64,000 bases of DNA from contig JAZBRS010000026.1 of the NCBI GenBank assembly GCA_037176725.1, positions 102,531,501-102,595,500 of the forward strand, written 5' to 3'. Positions 32,255-42,390 of this stretch are shown here, in pieces. Every line of letters starts with the position of its first letter. Positions within the stretch are counted from its first letter, which is position 1. The DNA comes from Posidonia oceanica. Lineage: Eukaryota > Streptophyta > Magnoliopsida > Alismatales > Posidoniaceae. The translations under genes and the position numbers were made by a program. Below the pieces are notes generated by a model. That model was not told the DNA's origin. It saw nothing but the letters and a program-made list of their open reading frames with translations, and made no database searches.

Positions 32255-33600
32255 ACAGGCGCTGTAGTGAAAGATCGGGCTTTTGGCGATCCAGCGCCGA
32301 TCCAGCGGCTTGGGGAGGCTCTGTGGGCGGCGGCGGAGTGCGGGCGGTGTCCGGCTAAGATGGCGGAGGTCCGGCGATGGTCTGGGGGCAGTTCGGAGGT
32401 GGCGCGGCGGTCTGGTGCAGCAGAGCTGATCTGTAGACGGCGACCGTTGCCGGGGAAGACAAGGAAGTCCGACGAAGTGGAAAGCGGAGCACAGGGCCTA
32501 GAACTAACGAGAAAGAGGCTAGGAAGCAAGAGGGACGAGTGGCGAAGCTGGGGAAGGTGCTCGTTACCTGAGAAGACAACGAGGAGGCCTGCCGACCTCA
32601 GGCTCGACCGGCCGAAGGTGCTGCTAGCGGAGGGGGGTCCGGAGGCGACGATGGCGCGTAGGCGGCGTTCAAGCGACTTCGTAGTGGTTCGACGATGGTC
32701 TGGAGGGTGTTAGACCACTCCTCTCACTCTCAATTCTCCTCTCTCTGTGGCTCTCACGGTGGGTTGGCTCTTACAGGTGGCTTCGTGGGAGGCTAGTGAA
32801 GGTGGAGAGGGGAGTGTTGTGGTGGGTGGTGTGTCTGTGTAAGGAGTCTGGATTGTCGTGGATCAGATGGGTGCAGTTGGGTTTGCAGGTGTTTGTGGGT
32901 TCTGTCTAGGTTTTGTGTTTACAGTGATGGTTGTGAGGGAATCCTCGGGTCTCTCTGTGTGGGGTGAGGTGAGTGTGTGAGCCATGTGGGTGTGGCTGCA
33001 GTGAGAGGGAAGAAGTGGGTTCTCTTGTATGTTTTTTCTTTTATCTGTCCTCCTTCTTGTAGTTGTGTCCCTCTGTGATGTTCGTGATCCTTTGCAGTTG
33101 TTGTAATGGGGTTGGTTTTGAAGAGAAGGCTGAGTGGGAGGTTACAGTTGGGTGAAGAAGGAGAAGGTCTGTGGAGGAGTGGGGGGAGCAGTTGTGAGTG
33201 TGATGGTGGTCGTGCTGTGGATGTGGCTGAAGGAGGAAGAAGAAAAAAGAAAAGAAAAAAGGAGGGAAGAAAGGAATGTGGGCTGGGCTTAGGGAAAAGA
33301 AAGAAAAGAAAAACAAAGGAAAAGAAAGAAAGGGAGAAGGAGTGTTGGTGGGTTGGGCTGTGTGGGAAATAAGGAGAAAAAAAAAGGAAAAAATGAAGAA
33401 GGGGAGAAGAGTTGGGCTGTGTGGGCTATGGGTTGTAAAAGGGTTTGTGAGGGTTTCTAGGGTTTTTAAACCTAGGTTTTTGTGTGGGTCTCCTAGGTTT
33501 TGTGGGTTGGGATTTCTAAAGTTTTTAGGATTTTAAAGTGTGGGATGAAAGGGTTTAGGGTTTAAATGGGTTGTGGTCCACCAGAGAAGAGCCATTCATG
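32255..33600. other. GC-rich block and G/T-rich end of G2
   Basis: 32255-32700 is GC- and CpG-rich. 32700-33600 is G/T- and A/G-rich, including a purine run at 33230-33400. Mirrors the G1 organisation. No gene is evident. Confidence 0.5.
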
Positions 33601-33630
33601 CAGGAGTCAAAATGGGGTGTCTACACATGA

Positions 33631-34873
33631 GCATTAATATGACATATGGGAATTTTATAAGTTATTATAATATTTTTCCGTAAATTATTGATATTTATAT
33701 GATTTTCTAGCATTTAAAATATGATAAAACACATATATCATATAAAATAAATAATTAAATAACAATCTAGGAAATCCTAGGTGGCTTCAGATTAATATCT
33801 TGATTTTAACACGTTTTTAATGTACTAAACCACCCCCTTAAAATTAGAAACCCACCTAAAATTTGGCCTGGAAAGATGCAGCAGCTTGGCACCAGTCTGA
33901 GCGGCGACTAGTTGATGTGGCCTCTAGTTGACCCGGCCTTGCGGGAGCAACTGAGGTGTAGGCACCGCTAATAGAGGGACTAACTGATGTGGACTTTGTT
34001 TGACCCGGTCTTGCGGGAGCAGCTGAGGTTTAGGCACCACCAATAGCGGCGACTTGCCTCCGTGGACTCCTCCTTTGACTCGGTCAGCAGACCTCCACGT
34101 CATTTCCACGTCTTTTCCGGGAGATATTTGTGCTTGTCGCCGATACCTGCGACGTCTTACTATAAATATCTATTTTCTTCTAGAAGCTTCCTAGACTTGA
34201 TCCACTTGTATCCCACGAACCTATAAATATACCCCGTGAGTCAATACTCAAAGAGAGGCCAAATTAAGAGAGAGAATTACATTTTCAAGAGAGAAAAAGA
34301 TCTAAGAGAGATCAAGAGAAAGAGAGAGTCATGTTCCTAGATCCCTAGAAACCCTAGCCTCCAGTCTCAATCCAGAAACCCTAGATCCCAGAGATCACTA
34401 TATCCCATCTTAGATCCCAGAGATCTCGAGCCTAGCCGAACCTCCAACCGTACCTCCACTTCCTCACTCCATTGCATACAGCATGAGGGTGAAGGGAGTA
34501 TCATCTTCCAATCTACTTTTTTATTTCATTATTGCATTCCTTAATTATGACCCATAGCATATGCATGCGGGGAACCACCCCCGGTTAGTATTAGTTGCAT
34601 TTATCTACTTTATTTCTTATTTATCTGATCTGCTTACTACACCTGGACTTACCTAGATCTATTTTTTTGTTTTGAAGGAAAGGAATATCTCACATGGCAC
34701 GAGAATGCCGCTGGACAACATCCTGCCATTGATCCAGTTAGCCGACTACCCACATCATCTTCATCTCTACCAGGCGTCTTGTCAGCCCATCGACGAGTGG
34801 CGATCACATCAAGTCTTCGACGTCGTGGAAGCATCGACTACTTCATCTACACACCCCCAAATCCACATCTACA
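33631..34873 (+). repeat. 3' LTR of element A, second segment
   Basis: Resumes homology to the 5' LTR from about 2564 and adds the terminal 77 bp (34797-34873, ending CACATCTACA) that the 5' LTR lacks. TATA boxes at 34161 and 34222 match those of the 5' copy. Confidence 0.9.
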
Positions 34874-34878
34874 GTATC
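34874..34878. repeat. Target-site duplication of element A, right copy (GTATC)
   Basis: GTATC directly after the LTR terminus, identical to 2079-2083. It marks the return to element H. Confidence 0.9.
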
Positions 34879-35995
34879 ATTGTTCTAACTTTATTTCAAT
34901 TCATTGATCATATCATATTGTGCATACATTAAGGACAATGCATGGTTTAGGTATGGGGGGAGTCTTCTCTGTGTCTTTTTCATTTTTGGTATTGAAAAAA
35001 GAAAATAGAAACAAAAGAAATAATTAGGAATTATCCGTAATAATTTAGCTAGCTAAGGGTGGATAAGTGACTTTGAGTTGGAGTTCAAAGGTAAAGCCGA
35101 TAGAATGTAATCTCTCAAACCCTCAAGTGGAGACAAAATCTAAAAAATAGCATCATCTGGATTATCCTTAAACACATGTGTACCTTATCTTGCACTTACA
35201 CTTTAGTCCTTGACTATGAAAAAAAAAGGAAGACTTGCGCATTAAAAAAAAATGCTGAAAGTCTAATAATTACTAAGTAACTGGGTAACCGTGCCTCAAG
35301 AAGCATTGGATATTCACGTAAAAATGTGATTGGAGGACAAAAGCATAAAAAAAAGAAGGTCTTGTCTTTGTGACCTTAGTTACTTGAGTAATTAAGTCCT
35401 TAGGGGTGTCTCAACACCTGGTGTCCTAAAGCCATCTGGTTTGGAAATCACTGACCTAAAGATTGATAAATAGGTAGCCAAGAAAAAGCCTATGAAAGCA
35501 AGAATAATGTTCTCTAAATTGTTCAAATGAAATGTAAAGGTGCTAAGGTTGGACTTGAAAATAATTGTTAAGGACTATTTTCAAACACAAGGTACATGTG
35601 AGTCAAATTTAAAGAAAGATGGTGTGAAAGATAGGAACAAGTCTCCATGACATGAGGAGGAGAGAGAAATCTTGACTTGAGGTAGAGCCAGGGAGTAAAA
35701 ACTCAAGATATTTTAGAAGCTTCCTAACTTGTTAAAGATTGTGGATAGTGATAGTGTAAATAATATTTTTTTTATCTTTCTTTATTTTTATTTCCATTGT
35801 TCCTCTTTCTTCTGGGATTTTTTGGGTATATCCACTACAAATCCTCACGAGACACCACTCATCCACAAGGGTGACCTAGGGGTTTAAAAGCTTGTTGCAA
35901 GTGCTAAGTGCAACCGCGATTCCTACGAAAGTGAGATAGGATTTTGCTGTTTTTCTTATGATTAGATTAGTTTTAGGTTTTGCTCAAGGATTAGC
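34879..35995 (+). other. 3' noncoding region of element H
   Basis: AT-rich sequence. A purine-rich GGTATGGGGGGAG near 34948-34962 resembles the upstream polypurine tract of Athila-type elements. The remainder has A-runs (35221-35260) and no assignable reading frame, so neither pol nor an env-like gene is retained. Confidence 0.5.
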
Positions 35996-36017
35996 AAAAG
36001 ATAGGTATGGGGGTATT
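35996..36017 (+). promoter_or_regulatory. Polypurine tract of element H
   Basis: AAAAGATAGGTATGGGGG followed by TATT, directly before the LTR start TGATGAGC. The layout is typical of Athila-type 3' ends. Confidence 0.75.
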
Positions 36018-37218
36018 TGATGAGCATATTATTGTTACATATTTCATATCCCATATTTATCTATTTTGTATATAAATAAGACATCTCAAGGGTGTTTTGT
36101 GCAATTTATGCAGGAACCAGGTAATTAGGTGAAGTAATGAAAATAAAAGAGAAAAGAAGCAAATTCGGACACAGATCCGTGGAGGCATGCAAAAAAGGCA
36201 AACTCCAAAAATCAAGTTTTCAACAGATACGAGATAAAATGTTGAAGAATAGGAGATTTCGAATCAGTGAAATCCTGGAGATATGGGCGTATCTTTGATT
36301 GATTCTTCCGCGTGGATCAAGATGACGATGTATCTTTTATGTATTTGAATTGAATATTTGTTATTTGAATCGAATTTATTTCCGAACGGGGATTAACCTT
36401 GTAAGTCTATAAATAGATCCAATGTGTTGGGGGGAAGGGGGATCATCTACTGGGGATGCTTCTTCTCCAGGGCTGCCTCTCCAACTACGGAGTTGAGTGT
36501 TGGAAGTTGCTTGTATCGGGTTTGAATGATCAACAATATTAGTTTTATTTTTATTATATTTCCTTCTTTTTATTTTTGTTTCTTTTTTTCAATCATGTGC
36601 TAAATTTCTTTTCTAGGATTAGATAAAGCTATGGTAATTTCATGATGGTGTAATTAGTTGTGATCTCTTCTCTCTTGTACTTCATGTCATGATTATATAT
36701 GCTAGACTAGCACGACAATGATTTTTAGTTATTTTGATAAACTTTGATAGGCTAATATTGAGTGCATCTTTTTAGCCTATGCTTATGGAAGAGTAAATTA
36801 GGAATCGTGTGTGTTGTCGTAGTTATATTATGTTATCATCTAATTAAATCAAGCTTTTATTTTTCTATTCATGTACTCGAGAGTCTATCATGTGTTCCAT
36901 ATAGGCTATGCTTGTTAGAGTAGAAGTCTTTAGTTTGATTTTTGATATTGTAAAGGGAGAGAGAGTGAACTACTTGATCATCATATTAATTACATAGTGA
37001 ATTCAAAATCCTAGACTTCATCATATAATTTTAAGTATCAAAATCATCACGTTTTCTTTTATTTCACTAAATTCCAATTCCATCTTCATATCTTCCATCA
37101 TAATTTGACAATTACAATTAAAATCTGGAATTCACTATTCTCTGTGGGATCGACCCGTACTTGCATACGTACTACATAGTACACCGTGCATTTGCGATTA
37201 TTTAAAACGTATACATCA
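36018..37218 (+). repeat. 3' LTR of element H
   Basis: 1.2 kb from TGATGAGCATATT to ACGTATACATCA. A TATA box (TATAAATA) lies at 36408-36415. The end contains GTGGGATCGACCCG and GTGCATTTGCG, a segment common near the end of Athila-like LTRs. The partner LTR is outside the window, so the boundaries rest on the TG/CA ends, the PPT, and the abrupt switch to copia LTR sequence at 37219. Confidence 0.7.
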
Positions 37219-38028
37219 ACCTTCCCTTCTCACAACCGGAGAATATGAATATACTTGATGAAACTAAGAATTACAATTCTAACTCTTTTTTATCTCTCCC
37301 AAACACACAATTGAGCAAGTGGATATTTTGTGGATTTAGAAATAAATAACTTGTTATAGCTTGAAAAGAGGTGTGGGAAATACTTGAAAATCTCTCCTAA
37401 AGGATAGGAATGAAAAGTAATGAGTCTTATGTCAAATGGGTGCCTTTTGGTGGGTAAATATAAGCCAAAGAGTGAAGATTAACATTACTCTAATGGTTGG
37501 AAACGGCTAGTCATTCGGTTTACCGAAACTGGTTCGGTTTGCCGAATGACTCACAATTGTTCTCAACAGTTGAGCAATTCGGTATGCCGAAACTAGTTCG
37601 GTATGTCGAATTGGTTCTCTGTTGTGAACCTCTGTAAGCCCAAATTTCGATAAACCGAAATTATTCGGTATGCTGAAATGTCATGTAAAGCACTATAAAG
37701 AAGTATAATTAATGAGTGGTTTGGTTTGGGACTTTGGCTATTTTTCTAAGGCACTATGGGGGTATTTGAGAGATTATTACAAGTTTCTAAAATACAACAA
37801 ATTACATTTACATGAAGTACAATTATAAGAACTTGATCTCCAATCTTCAAATGATTTGACTTAAGAATGACTTAAGTCGTCTTGAATTTGCCACATTGAT
37901 TTCTTTAAGCTAATTTCACCTTCTTTTTCCAATGTCCATAAGAACTCTTCCTAAACCTATTAAGAAGGGTTAGCACACAAATATGTTGTGTGATCATCAA
38001 ATTCAAGATTAAGCTAATTTAGCCAACA
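37219..38028 (-). repeat. 3' LTR of copia element F, truncated by element H
   Basis: Aligns with 41054-41863 of the intact 5' LTR and ends at GCCAACA (TGTTGGC on the sense strand). The remaining ~310 bp should lie beyond H's 5' end, outside the window. The H/F junction reads ACCTT here and GCCTT at the matching place of the intact LTR, consistent with insertion of H into this LTR. It contains the TTCGG/CCGAA palindrome module at 37509-37680. Confidence 0.85.
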
Positions 38029-38045
38029 ATCTCTCCCTTTTTAAT
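38029..38045 (-). promoter_or_regulatory. Polypurine tract of element F
   Basis: On the minus strand AAAAAGGGAGAGATT directly precedes the LTR start TGTTGGCTAAATT. Confidence 0.8.
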
Positions 38046-39368
38046 GATGACAAAACTACAAATATTTCAAAGTTATGGAAATGGCTCACCCTAACTATAT
38101 GAGTACATTAAAAGAATATCAAAAAGATATGATTCAAGTTAAAATACAAATATGCTCAAGTATAATTCAACCACCCACTCAACTCAAAATAACAAGATAA
38201 GCTCAAAAAATAGCTTTGGAATATCTCCCAATTCCTCTCCCCCTTTTTGTCATAAGTTAAAAGAATAGAAAGCAAAAATCCAAAGAATAAAGCAATAAAA
38301 GCAAGAGCATTATCAAAGGATAAAGGATATTCAATAAGCATCAAAATTAACTTTCATAATGTAGCCAATGAATCATTTTAAAAAAATATATTTAATAAGC
38401 ATGAGAATCATCAAAAAATGATTTTTATATAAAAGATATTCAATCATATATATTCATTATGCTCCCCTTATCATTAAGCATGGGTAAAAATTATAATTCA
38501 ATGAAAATCCATACATATTATAGCAAAAAGATATTTCATTGTAAACATAGACACAAAAACTAATTTCAAATACTAATTTCAGTAACATCGTGAATAAGCA
38601 AATATGATCATGTAATACTTTCAGCCCCATATTTGACATGAGCAAAAGGAACTAGAGGGTGTGACAAAGGCTAGCATAAAACCATCATCCATTCAAAAAC
38701 AAAAAAGATAAAGCACTATAACCCATAAATTAACAAGATAAGATATGTCAATTAAGTTTAATCACATTTTATAAGAATTCTTTATTTGGTCCACTCATGC
38801 ATATATTTAAAGCTTATAAAGAACCAAATAAATAATCTAGACATTATAATAATCAAATGAGCACTAGCTAAGGATCAAAAGATCCATCTGCAAGAAATTT
38901 GGTAGATCGAAATCTATGTCAGACCAAAAACACATTATATTAAGAAACATTGGGATAAATGGGAAAAATTAAATACAAATCATGTAAAATCATGATAAGT
39001 GATTTGAGTGATATTCCAACCAATTAAGTTTATTAAGCAATCAATTTTCAATGAAAAACTTATAAAAAATCATGTTTGACTTAATGCAATTTTAAAAAAA
39101 ACCCACTTTTTCAATAGAAAGGGTAATGGCATTACAGACATTTGTCAATAAATTATCGTCTCATGTTCCTTCTCCTCCCTAGGTACCCTCAAACACCTAT
39201 ACCACTTGAAATAAGTAAAGATTTTGATACCCATTTTATTTTGAGTCCAAATGAGTTAGTCTTAGAAATCCAATTATTTTTTACTTTGGGAATCTATCTT
39301 CCATTTTCTACTTTCTTAATGACAAATTCATATTTTTCATCATTTTTAGCTCTAACAAAACCATTTTC
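38046..39368 (-). other. F sequence between gag and 3' LTR
   Basis: AT-rich. On the minus strand a short decayed continuation of the gag C-terminus extends to about 39170. Beyond that I see no pol motif and no repeat. Pol appears to have been lost entirely from this copy or its ancestor. Confidence 0.55.
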
Positions 39369-40688
39369 TTATGGAATAACATTTTTATGCACACTTTCAC
39401 TTCTATATTTCCTCACATCAAGAGTTTTCCTTTTACTTGTTAACTTACCAACATCATTAAGCAAACTTTCAGTTTTGATTTTCAATGATGCAATGTCATT
39501 TTCTAAAACATCAATTTTACCTTTCATGATATTCAAATCATTTTTCAAAACATTATTTTCTATTTCAAAAGCTTTATTCCTATTTCTCAATTTATCATTT
39601 TCATTTGAAATCATTTCCTTTTCAAGAGATATATCAACAAAACTTTTGTTTATACTTTTGCATTTAACATTCAAAGATTTATATTTCAAGTAAAGATCAT
39701 TAAAAGCATCAAGTAGTTCATCCATAGAAAAATCATCAACATTATCTAAAGATGATACCTCACTAAATTTTGCCATGAAGCACACGTGAGCAACTTTACC
39801 ATCGGGTGAGATTTCTTCATCGGTTGAAGAGTCACTATCATCCCATGTTGCTTAAAGAGCCTTCTTGTTCTTGATTTTTCTTTTGTCCTTCTTGTTTGAG
39901 CTCCTATGCTACTTCTTTTGAGATCTTCCTTCTTTTAAGAATTTCTTGAACTTGTAACAAATGAGAGCAAGATCATCCTCTCCATTCGAATTATCCGACT
40001 CGATAGAGGCTTTAAAAGCAATACTCTTCTTCTTTGGAGCATCATCAAGTTCCTTCTCTTTCATTTGAACTTTATAGGAAGTGAGATTTTCTATAAGGCT
40101 TTCTAGGGAATATGTAGAGAAATCTTTTGCTTCTTTACTTGCGATGGTTTTCTTCTCCCAATCCAGAATAAGGGATCTAAGAACCTTTCTATCTAAATCA
40201 CTTTGAGAATAACATTTACCAAGAGATTGCAAACTATTAGTAATCTCATTGAATTTTGTGAACATATCACTAATAGATTCATATGGTTTCATTTTAAACA
40301 TTTCATACTTATGAACAAACATATTGACTTTAGTCTCTTTAACTTGACTTGTTCCCTCATGAGTGACTTCTGAAACAGGCCATGCTTCATGAGATGTACT
40401 ACAATTAGAAATACGATTAAATTGTTCTTCATTTATAGCACAAAATAAAGTATTTAACTCTTTAGCATCTAATGTGGCCAATTTATTCTCATTATCATTC
40501 AACTCTTTATAATTCTTTTTACTAGAAGTATATCCATTTACAACTATATTCCAGAAATCAAGATTGATAGATTTAATATATATTATTATTCTACATTTCC
40601 AATAGTTATAATTATTACCATCAAAGAATGGTGGTCTATTTATGCTTTGACCCTCTACAATGCTAGTGTATGATGAAGATGAAGCTAT
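39369..40688 (-). pseudogene. gag of copia element F (UBN2-type), decayed
   Basis: The frame opens at 40688, where the expected start codon reads ATA followed by GCTTCA, suggesting loss of ATG by one transition. It continues with RPPFFDGNNYNYWK, then the UBN2 gag core (THEGTSQVKETKVNMFVH, FKMKPYESISDMFTKF, LGKCYSQSDLDRKVLRSL). Stops at 39909 and about 39852 interrupt the same frame. The C-terminal part has KKALxATWDDSDSS and a ~110-residue coiled coil (39730-39400, heptads rich in L, N, K and I). The CCHC zinc knuckle expected between the core and the ATWDDS segment is missing. There is no frameshift. It packages the element RNA in intact relatives. Confidence 0.88.
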
Positions 40689-40725
40689 ATCTAGAAGATG
40701 ATAAAATCTAAATCTAGATAAACAA

Positions 40726-40738
40726 GGCTCTCATACCA
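40726..40738 (-). promoter_or_regulatory. Primer-binding site of element F
   Basis: Minus strand TGGTATGAGAGCC, one mismatch from the TGGTATCAGAGCC complementary to initiator tRNA-Met, two bases inside the 5' LTR end. Confidence 0.88.
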
Positions 40739-40740
40739 AT

Positions 40741-41863
40741 TGTTAGGATCTATAGGCTTCTCTAGAGGGGATGAATAGAGAATTTGAAGATAATAGTGGA
40801 ATTTAAAATCTTATCTAACAAACCCAAGCAATAACTTAAGTAATTGGAGTTGAATATTAAACTACTTGCATACAAAGAAGGGGATGAGAGAAATTGAGGA
40901 TAAGAAATACTTATAGTAGTTCGGCCTCCCCAACTTAGTCCACTCCTCGAGATCTCTTCAAGAATTTCCCTATCGGATCTTGACTCCGACCCAAGATCCT
41001 ACCACTACACCTCTTGACGAAACCCTCGCTAAGACACCACAAAAACAACGGCCTTTCATTCTCACAACTAAAAAAGATGAGTACACCTGATGAAACTAAG
41101 AATTACAACTCTAACTCTTTTTTAACTCTCGCAAACACACAATTGAGCAAGTGAATATTTTGTGGATTTAGAAATGAATAACTTGTTATAGCTTGAAAAG
41201 AGGTGTGGGAAACACTTGAAAATCTCTCTTAGAGGATAGGAATGAAAAGCAATGAGTGTTATGTCAAATGGGTGCCTTTTGGTGGGTAAATATAAGCCAA
41301 AGAGTGAAGATTAACGTTACTCTAATGGTTGGAAACGGCTAGTCATTCGGTCTACCGAAACTGGTTCGGTTTGCCGAATGACTCACAGTTGTTCTCAACA
41401 GTTGAGCAATTCGGTATGCCGAAACTAGTTCGGTATGTCGAATTGGTTCTCTATTGTGAACCTCTGTAAGCCCAAATTTCGATAAATCGAAATTATTCGG
41501 TATGCTGAAATGTCCTGTAAAGCACTATAAAGAAGTATAATTAATGAGTGGTTTGGTTTGGGGCTTTGGCTATTTTTCTAAGGCACCATGGGGGTATTTG
41601 GGAGATTCTTACAAGTTCCTAAAATACAACAAATTACATTTACATGAAGTACAATTATAAGAACTTGATCTCCAATCTTCAAATGATTTGACTTAAGAAT
41701 GACTTAAGTTGTCTTGAATTTGCCACATTGATTTCTTTTGGCTAATTTTGCCTTCTTCTTTTTCCAAGGTCCATAAGAACTCTTCCTTAACCTATTAAGA
41801 AGGGTTAGCACACAAATAAGTTTTGTGATCATCAAAATCGAGATTAAGCTAATTTAGCCAACA
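40741..41863 (-). repeat. 5' LTR of copia element F
   Basis: Plus-strand TGTTAGGATC to TAGCCAACA, 1123 bp. Contains the TTCGG/CCGAA palindrome module at 41340-41515. Flanked on the right by ACATC (41864-41868), whose partner lies outside the window. Confidence 0.9.
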
Positions 41864-42390
41864 ACATCCACATCAAATCTCCCCAAGCGTCTCAAGGGTC
41901 AGCAAAAGCAAACTAAGAGTGGCGATCACAACAGCTTCGACATCCGTGGAGTAGAGGAGTCATAAATAATCAAAGGACACCGAGAGAGCGTAAGTGCCTT
42001 ACGCTACGCCGAAATGCCTTGTACTCCAAGGATAATACGAACTCTCCAACCCTCGTCACAATCGAGCTAGTCTGGTGGTTGTATTGCTTTGCAACTGACT
42101 CAAGGTACATCGGTTGAATTGGGAACTCCGGAATGGACAAGAAGTGCTCAAACCCCATCTGCCTGAGCCACTCCTGTTGAAAAGATGCCAACATCTGATA
42201 GCACCTGGTAACCTGTCCCCAATGGCAGCGCATGATTGCTGGAGCTCGACTCTACAAAAAAAGGAAGAGGGATTTGTCAGGCCAAGTTCACAACAAGCAA
42301 AATTGAAACTAAATTAAGCAAAAATGGGAAAATTGTTACCTACCCCTTGGTTGTCAAGGTGGCCATCGCGAACTCAGAACGGAACGTGTT
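41864..42390 (-). other. Unclassified spacer with an exon-like minus-strand frame
   Basis: The first ~90 bp resemble the distal part of C/D-type Tat LTRs (AAGCGTCTCAAGGGTCAGC and GAGTGGCGATCACA). Beyond that, a minus-strand frame at 42233-41970 (88 codons) contains WGQVTRCYQMLASFQQEWL, MGFEHFLSIPEF and VGEFVLSLE. This recalls, weakly, plant mobile-domain proteins (a WL-x-x-MGF start and a GE-x-x-x-x-LE end). It is preceded on that strand by TTTTTTTGTAG, like a splice acceptor, and further upstream by AAGGGGTAGGTAAC, like a donor. It may be an extra frame of a Tat element or a host-gene fragment. I cannot decide. Confidence 0.4.

Larger units (their letters stand above)
29875..33625 (-). mobile_element. 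G2: 3.75-kb solo-LTR-like insertion in A's 3' LTR
   Basis: TGTAGCTATCCCG to GGGGTGTCTACA on the plus strand, flanked by CATGG (29870-29874) and CATGA (33626-33630). The intact 5' LTR of A near 2560 shows what the uninterrupted site looked like. Sense strand is taken as minus (start TGTAGACACCCCATTTTGA). It shares the three conserved blocks of G1/G3 (about 29975-30025, 30120-30200 and 30395-30480). No coding or PBS/PPT signals. Confidence 0.8.
2084..34873 (+). mobile_element. Element A: Tat-type Ty3 retrotransposon, gag only, carrying nested insertions
   Basis: Bounded by LTRs that start TGTAGATATCCCAT, with the 3' copy ending CACATCTACA, and by identical GTATC duplications. A typical polypurine tract precedes the 3' LTR. 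With nested insertions removed, A has a 1.65-kb 5' LTR, a long leader, a decayed gag (6815-9627), a noncoding 3' region (9628-9988, 22557-23457, 28163-29383) and the 3' LTR. No protease, RT, RNase H or integrase is present, so it is a non-autonomous, LARD-like element. Later arrivals within it are a CACTA remnant, element C, and solo LTRs G1 and G2. The Tat assignment follows from the TGTAGA..CCCAT LTR start, gag style and a 3' region shared with D. Confidence 0.85.
1..37218 (+). mobile_element. Element H: Athila-like Ty3 retrotransposon, 5' end outside the window, split by element A
   Basis: The two outer segments, 1-2083 and 34879-37218, form one older element interrupted by A. The left part has a decayed Athila-type gag C-terminal region. 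The right part has a 3' noncoding tract, a purine-rich tract and an LTR-like segment 36018-37218 that begins TGATGAGC and ends ATACATCA. No pol is seen on either side of the A insertion, so H was either non-autonomous or had already lost pol. Its right end falls inside the LTR of copia element F. The 5' LTR is not in the window, so only one target-site copy (ACCTT, 37219-37223) can be seen. The Athila assignment rests on gag style and on the purine-tract/LTR layout. Confidence 0.65.
37219..41863 (-). mobile_element. Element F: copia (Ty1) retrotransposon lacking pol, minus strand
   Basis: LTR pair (40741-41863 and 37219-38028), a near-consensus tRNA-iMet-type primer site, a UBN2-type gag with a coiled-coil C-terminal part, a noncoding 3' region and a polypurine tract. 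No protease, integrase, RT or RNase H is present in the 1.1 kb between gag and the 3' LTR, so it is non-autonomous. The gag tail resembles that of Sirevirus-like copia elements. Confidence 0.85.

Noticed and set aside
34948..34962. GGTATGGGGGGAG as the 3' LTR border of H
   Set aside because: No LTR start follows it. The tract at 35996-36017 is directly adjacent to TGATGAGC and fits better. The first may be a relic upstream polypurine tract.
42386..42390. GTGTT as a perfect target-site duplication of E
   Set aside because: The other flank reads ACGTT, with two differences, and the 3' LTR terminus itself is altered, so it was not claimed as a verified duplication.
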